A DNA stretch of 64,000 nt, from positions 5,146,001-5,210,000 of the forward strand of contig NZ_CP109430.1 of assembly GCF_036250735.1 (NCBI RefSeq). Direction: 5' to 3'. The translations under genes and the position numbers were made by a program. Below the pieces are notes generated by a model, which saw only the letters and a list, made by a program, of their open reading frames with translations, was not told the origin of the DNA and searched no databases. Shown one piece after another: positions 63,621-64,000 of the stretch. The stretch is from Streptosporangium sp. NBC_01495. Lineage in GTDB: Bacteria; Actinomycetota; Actinomycetes; Streptosporangiales; Streptosporangiaceae. Position 1 is the stretch's first letter; each line of letters starts with the position of its first letter.

Positions 63621-64000
63621 GCGACGACGTGACCGGACGGCTGTGGGGCGTGGGGCTCGGACCCGGCGACCCCGAACTGGTGACCGTCAAGGCCGCCCGC
63701 CTGATCGGCCAGGCGGACGTGATCGCCTTCCACAGTGCCCGCCACGGCCGGAGCATCGCCCGCTCGGTGGCCGCCCCCTACCTGCGGGAGGGGCAGGTCG
63801 AGGAGGCGCTCATCTACCCGCTCACCACCGAGACCACCGACCACCCGGGCGGCTACCAGGGGGCGATCGACGACTTCTACGCCGCCTGCGCGGTGCGGCT
63901 GGCGGCACATCTGGACGCCGGGCGCGACGTCGTGGTGCTGTGCGAGGGCGACCCGCTCTTCTACGGCTCGTACATGCACATGCACAAGCGCCTGTCGCAC
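63617..64000 (+). CDS. cobI: Precorrin-2 C20-methyltransferase, cut by the window edge
   Basis: The first 128 codons of a SAM-dependent tetrapyrrole methyltransferase. [20 protein letters not shown] is the CobI/CbiL N-terminus, [10 protein letters not shown] follows, and [18 protein letters not shown] is the usual SAM-site region. The ATG overlaps the cobH stop (ATGA). It may be a CobI-CobJ fusion, as often seen in actinobacteria, which cannot be judged from the part seen. Confidence 0.92.
   Translation, partial: MSDDVTGRLWGVGLGPGDPELVTVKAARLIGQADVIAFHSARHGRSIARSVAAPYLREGQVEEALIYPLTTETTDHPGGYQGAIDDFYAACAVRLAAHLDAGRDVVVLCEGDPLFYGSYMHMHKRLSH

Overview
This window is high-GC actinomycete DNA. 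The genes use GTG and TTG starts, ATGA and GTGA stop/start overlaps, MbtH-dependent NRPS genes, paired cytochromes P450 with a 3Fe-4S ferredoxin, an ECF41 sigma factor and a DUF3073 gene. Gene style suggests a Streptosporangium/Nonomuraea/Streptomyces-like filamentous actinobacterium, but the genus cannot be fixed by eye. No rRNA, tRNA or CRISPR array was seen.

Region 1 (60-15048) is a compact biosynthetic locus. On the minus strand lie a two-protein NRPS (A-T-C-A-T then C-A-T-C), an MbtH protein and an MFS exporter. Across a 0.9 kb divergent promoter region runs argH-argG, a translationally coupled pair encoding a divergent argininosuccinate lyase and an argininosuccinate synthase. By colinearity the NRPS would join three residues. 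Two of its three adenylation pockets carry a glutamate at the position that often recognises a basic side chain, which fits an arginine or guanidine supply from argHG. There is no thioesterase, and the final condensation-like domain has lost the catalytic histidine.

Region 2 (15129-21072) holds two regulated P450 modules: a MarR regulator divergent from a 14-TM MFS pump and a P450, and a P450-ferredoxin pair divergent from a TetR regulator. Both intergenic regions carry clear palindromic operators. Region 3 (21211-26669) is a protocatechuate operon (pcaI-pcaJ-[pcaF stub]-pcaH-pcaG) divergent from a double-length IclR regulator. pcaF is cut to its first codons and pcaB/pcaL are absent.

Region 4 (26809-44014) is an accessory zone of TetR, PadR, MarR, XRE and ECF regulators with their targets. 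It is interleaved with many broken genes: a sugar-permease tail, a TnpB piece, a TPR regulator, an aph(3') gene, a truncated AraC gene, an IS630 scrap, an IS5-type transposase without its catalytic core and an aldo/keto reductase tail. It also holds an intact polymorphic-toxin immunity (Imm49) fusion protein. Region 5 (44184-54990) is metabolic: phosphoketolase, a fumarylacetoacetase-type hydrolase with an FAD monooxygenase, an ArsR pair, DUF3073, a frameshifted agmatinase, a membrane-anchored CHAP protein and an iron-box-controlled siderophore reductase. Region 6 (55223-64000) has a GH15 trehalase/glucoamylase and, behind a B12 riboswitch, cobN facing away from cobG-cobH-cobI.

The most novel candidate system is the NRPS/argHG locus. 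Second is the set of self-contained regulator/palindrome/target pairs, and third is the Imm49 fusion inside the decaying zone.
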